Assembly: GCA_903903925.1 (NCBI GenBank)
Contig: CAIVAU010000061.1
Coordinates: 21,647-85,646, forward strand
Reading direction: 5' to 3'
DNA length: 64,000 nt
DNA from: an uncultured cyanobacterium
GTDB taxonomy: Bacteria; Cyanobacteriota; Cyanobacteriia; Cyanobacteriales; Nostocaceae
Positions 63,269 to 64,000 of the stretch are shown in pieces. The notes under the pieces were generated by a model, which did no database searches, had not been told where the DNA came from, and saw nothing but the letters and a program-made list of their open reading frames with translations. A program made the position numbers and the translations under genes. How positions within the stretch are numbered: position 1 is the stretch's first letter; every line of letters begins with the position of its first letter.

Positions 63269-64000
63269 ATGACTTCACAGCAATTTACAGCAAAGACCAA
63301 AGAGTTTACAGAATTCGACATTGCTCATTTGGTCATTGAGGATGATACAGCAGTGGACAATTTTCAATCGGAGCAACAGCAACGGTTACTAGTTGAACCC
63401 CTCTACAGTTCGAGGATTCTACCATTACCGTTCCTCGCCGCTGCTAACGTGGGATTATTTTACCAACCAAAAATCGACCCCGTTGTCCCAGATGTACTTC
63501 TGAGCTTGGGTATTGAAAGACCAGGAGATTTTTCCCAGAAAAAGAACCGTTGCTACATAGTGGAGGAAATGGGGAAATTACCAGAAGTATGTATTGAGAT
63601 AGTCTCTAATCGAGAAGGGGACGAATTGACCATCTCCAGAAAATCCCAAAAAAAAGGGAAGACAGTTGCTAAAAGAGATATCTATAGTCAAATTGGTATT
63701 CTGTATTATGTGGTGTTTGACCCGTTGGGACAAATTCAGACTCATAAAGATATGAATAAAGCTTTATTAAGAGTATGGAAGATGATAGCAGGTAGGTACA
63801 CAGAAGTAACAACACCAGTAGGAATCACAGAGATAGGGGAGTGGATATTACTAGAGGAGTTAGGGTTAGGGCTAAAACTTTGGTCAGGAAAGTTTGAGGA
63901 GGAACACACAAGGTTGTGGTTAAGGTGGTGCAATGTTGATGGTGAAGTCATTCCTACAGGAGCTGAAGCCAAAGAATTTGAACGTCAACGGGCTGAACAA
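63269..64000 (+). CDS. Uma2-family (DUF820) protein, C-terminus cut by window edge
   Basis: An open frame from ATG at 63269 to the right edge (244 codons). VVPDVLLSLG near 74-83 has the conserved Asp; EVCIEIVSNREGDELTISRK near 118-137 the E.VS...D...K-type core, and YSQIGILYYVVFDP near 150. The extra C-terminal part (FERQRAEQ at the edge) begins the coiled-coil tail common in long Uma2 proteins. Second Uma2 gene in the window, only distantly similar to the one at 32,015. Function uncertain, nuclease-like fold. Confidence 0.85.
   Translation, partial: MTSQQFTAKTKEFTEFDIAHLVIEDDTAVDNFQSEQQQRLLVEPLYSSRILPLPFLAAANVGLFYQPKIDPVVPDVLLSLGIERPGDFSQKKNRCYIVEEMGKLPEVCIEIVSNREGDELTISRKSQKKGKTVAKRDIYSQIGILYYVVFDPLGQIQTHKDMNKALLRVWKMIAGRYTEVTTPVGITEIGEWILLEELGLGLKLWSGKFEEEHTRLWLRWCNVDGEVIPTGAEAKEFERQRAEQ

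Overview
The window is chromosomal DNA of a filamentous, almost certainly nitrogen-fixing, heterocystous-type cyanobacterium (order Nostocales; genus not resolvable by eye). Supporting signs are the many GCGATCGC (HIP1) octamers, a vegetative/heterocyst-type nifH, Tab2/Atab2, DUF4330, LabA-like NYN, CHAT-TPR, CHASE2-kinase, Uma2 and DUF4058 genes, and abundant heptanucleotide short tandem repeats (TCAGGAG, TTCCCTC, TGACTCC, ATAATTC, TTTTGAA). No rRNA, tRNA or CRISPR array was recognised.

Layout. 1-2.6 kb: edge-truncated lipoprotein gene, then a restriction-modification relic in which a C5-methyltransferase and a convergent presumed endonuclease gene have both lost their 3' halves at one shared junction, then an SDR. 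2.8-4.7 kb: MFS transporter and thymidylate kinase. 5.2-10.8 kb: RND efflux adaptor and pump separated by an AbrB/PIN toxin-antitoxin operon and a decayed second adaptor. 10.9-13 kb: HD metalloprotein and a DppC-type ABC permease. 13.1-18.5 kb: outer-membrane barrel, FecR-domain protein and CHASE2 Ser/Thr kinase, a plausible envelope-sensing group. 19.6-24.3 kb: NYN protein, 2-isopropylmalate synthase, TetR regulator with candidate operators, zinc-less quinone oxidoreductase, and a 340-bp heptamer tract. 24.6-33.9 kb: membrane protein with a C-terminal PilP/GspC-like tail, mnmG fragment, GH10-like hydrolase, EmrA/EmrB-type efflux pair, zinc-ribbon protein, DUF4058, Uma2 and a stand-alone Cas6 with a C-terminal helix-turn-helix. 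34-37.9 kb: a mini NRPS locus (DUF6875 protein plus A-PCP-TE protein) whose two genes begin with the same duplicated 5' segment.

38-47.3 kb: Tab2, small proteins, PPP-type phosphatase, DUF4330 protein, a gene with a decayed partial duplicate, a group 2 sigma factor and an orphan nifH, with several copies of a MITE-like repeat around them. 47.4-56.3 kb: conserved hypothetical, a folded leader/sRNA candidate, a non-canonical GrpE-like/Hsp70/J-TPR chaperone operon whose J protein lacks HPD, a formylglycine-enzyme fragment, HugZ-type protein, BON lipoprotein and a propeller-like protein. 56.6-64 kb: 1,279-residue TPR-CHAT protein, DUF433/DUF5615 toxin-antitoxin pair, PEP-CTERM surface protein, an IS605-type right-end relic and a Uma2 gene cut by the window edge.

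The general picture is an accessory-rich, repeat-rich region: at least six gene relics, two intact toxin-antitoxin pairs, two MITE-like families, and three genes whose stop codons are supplied by repeats.
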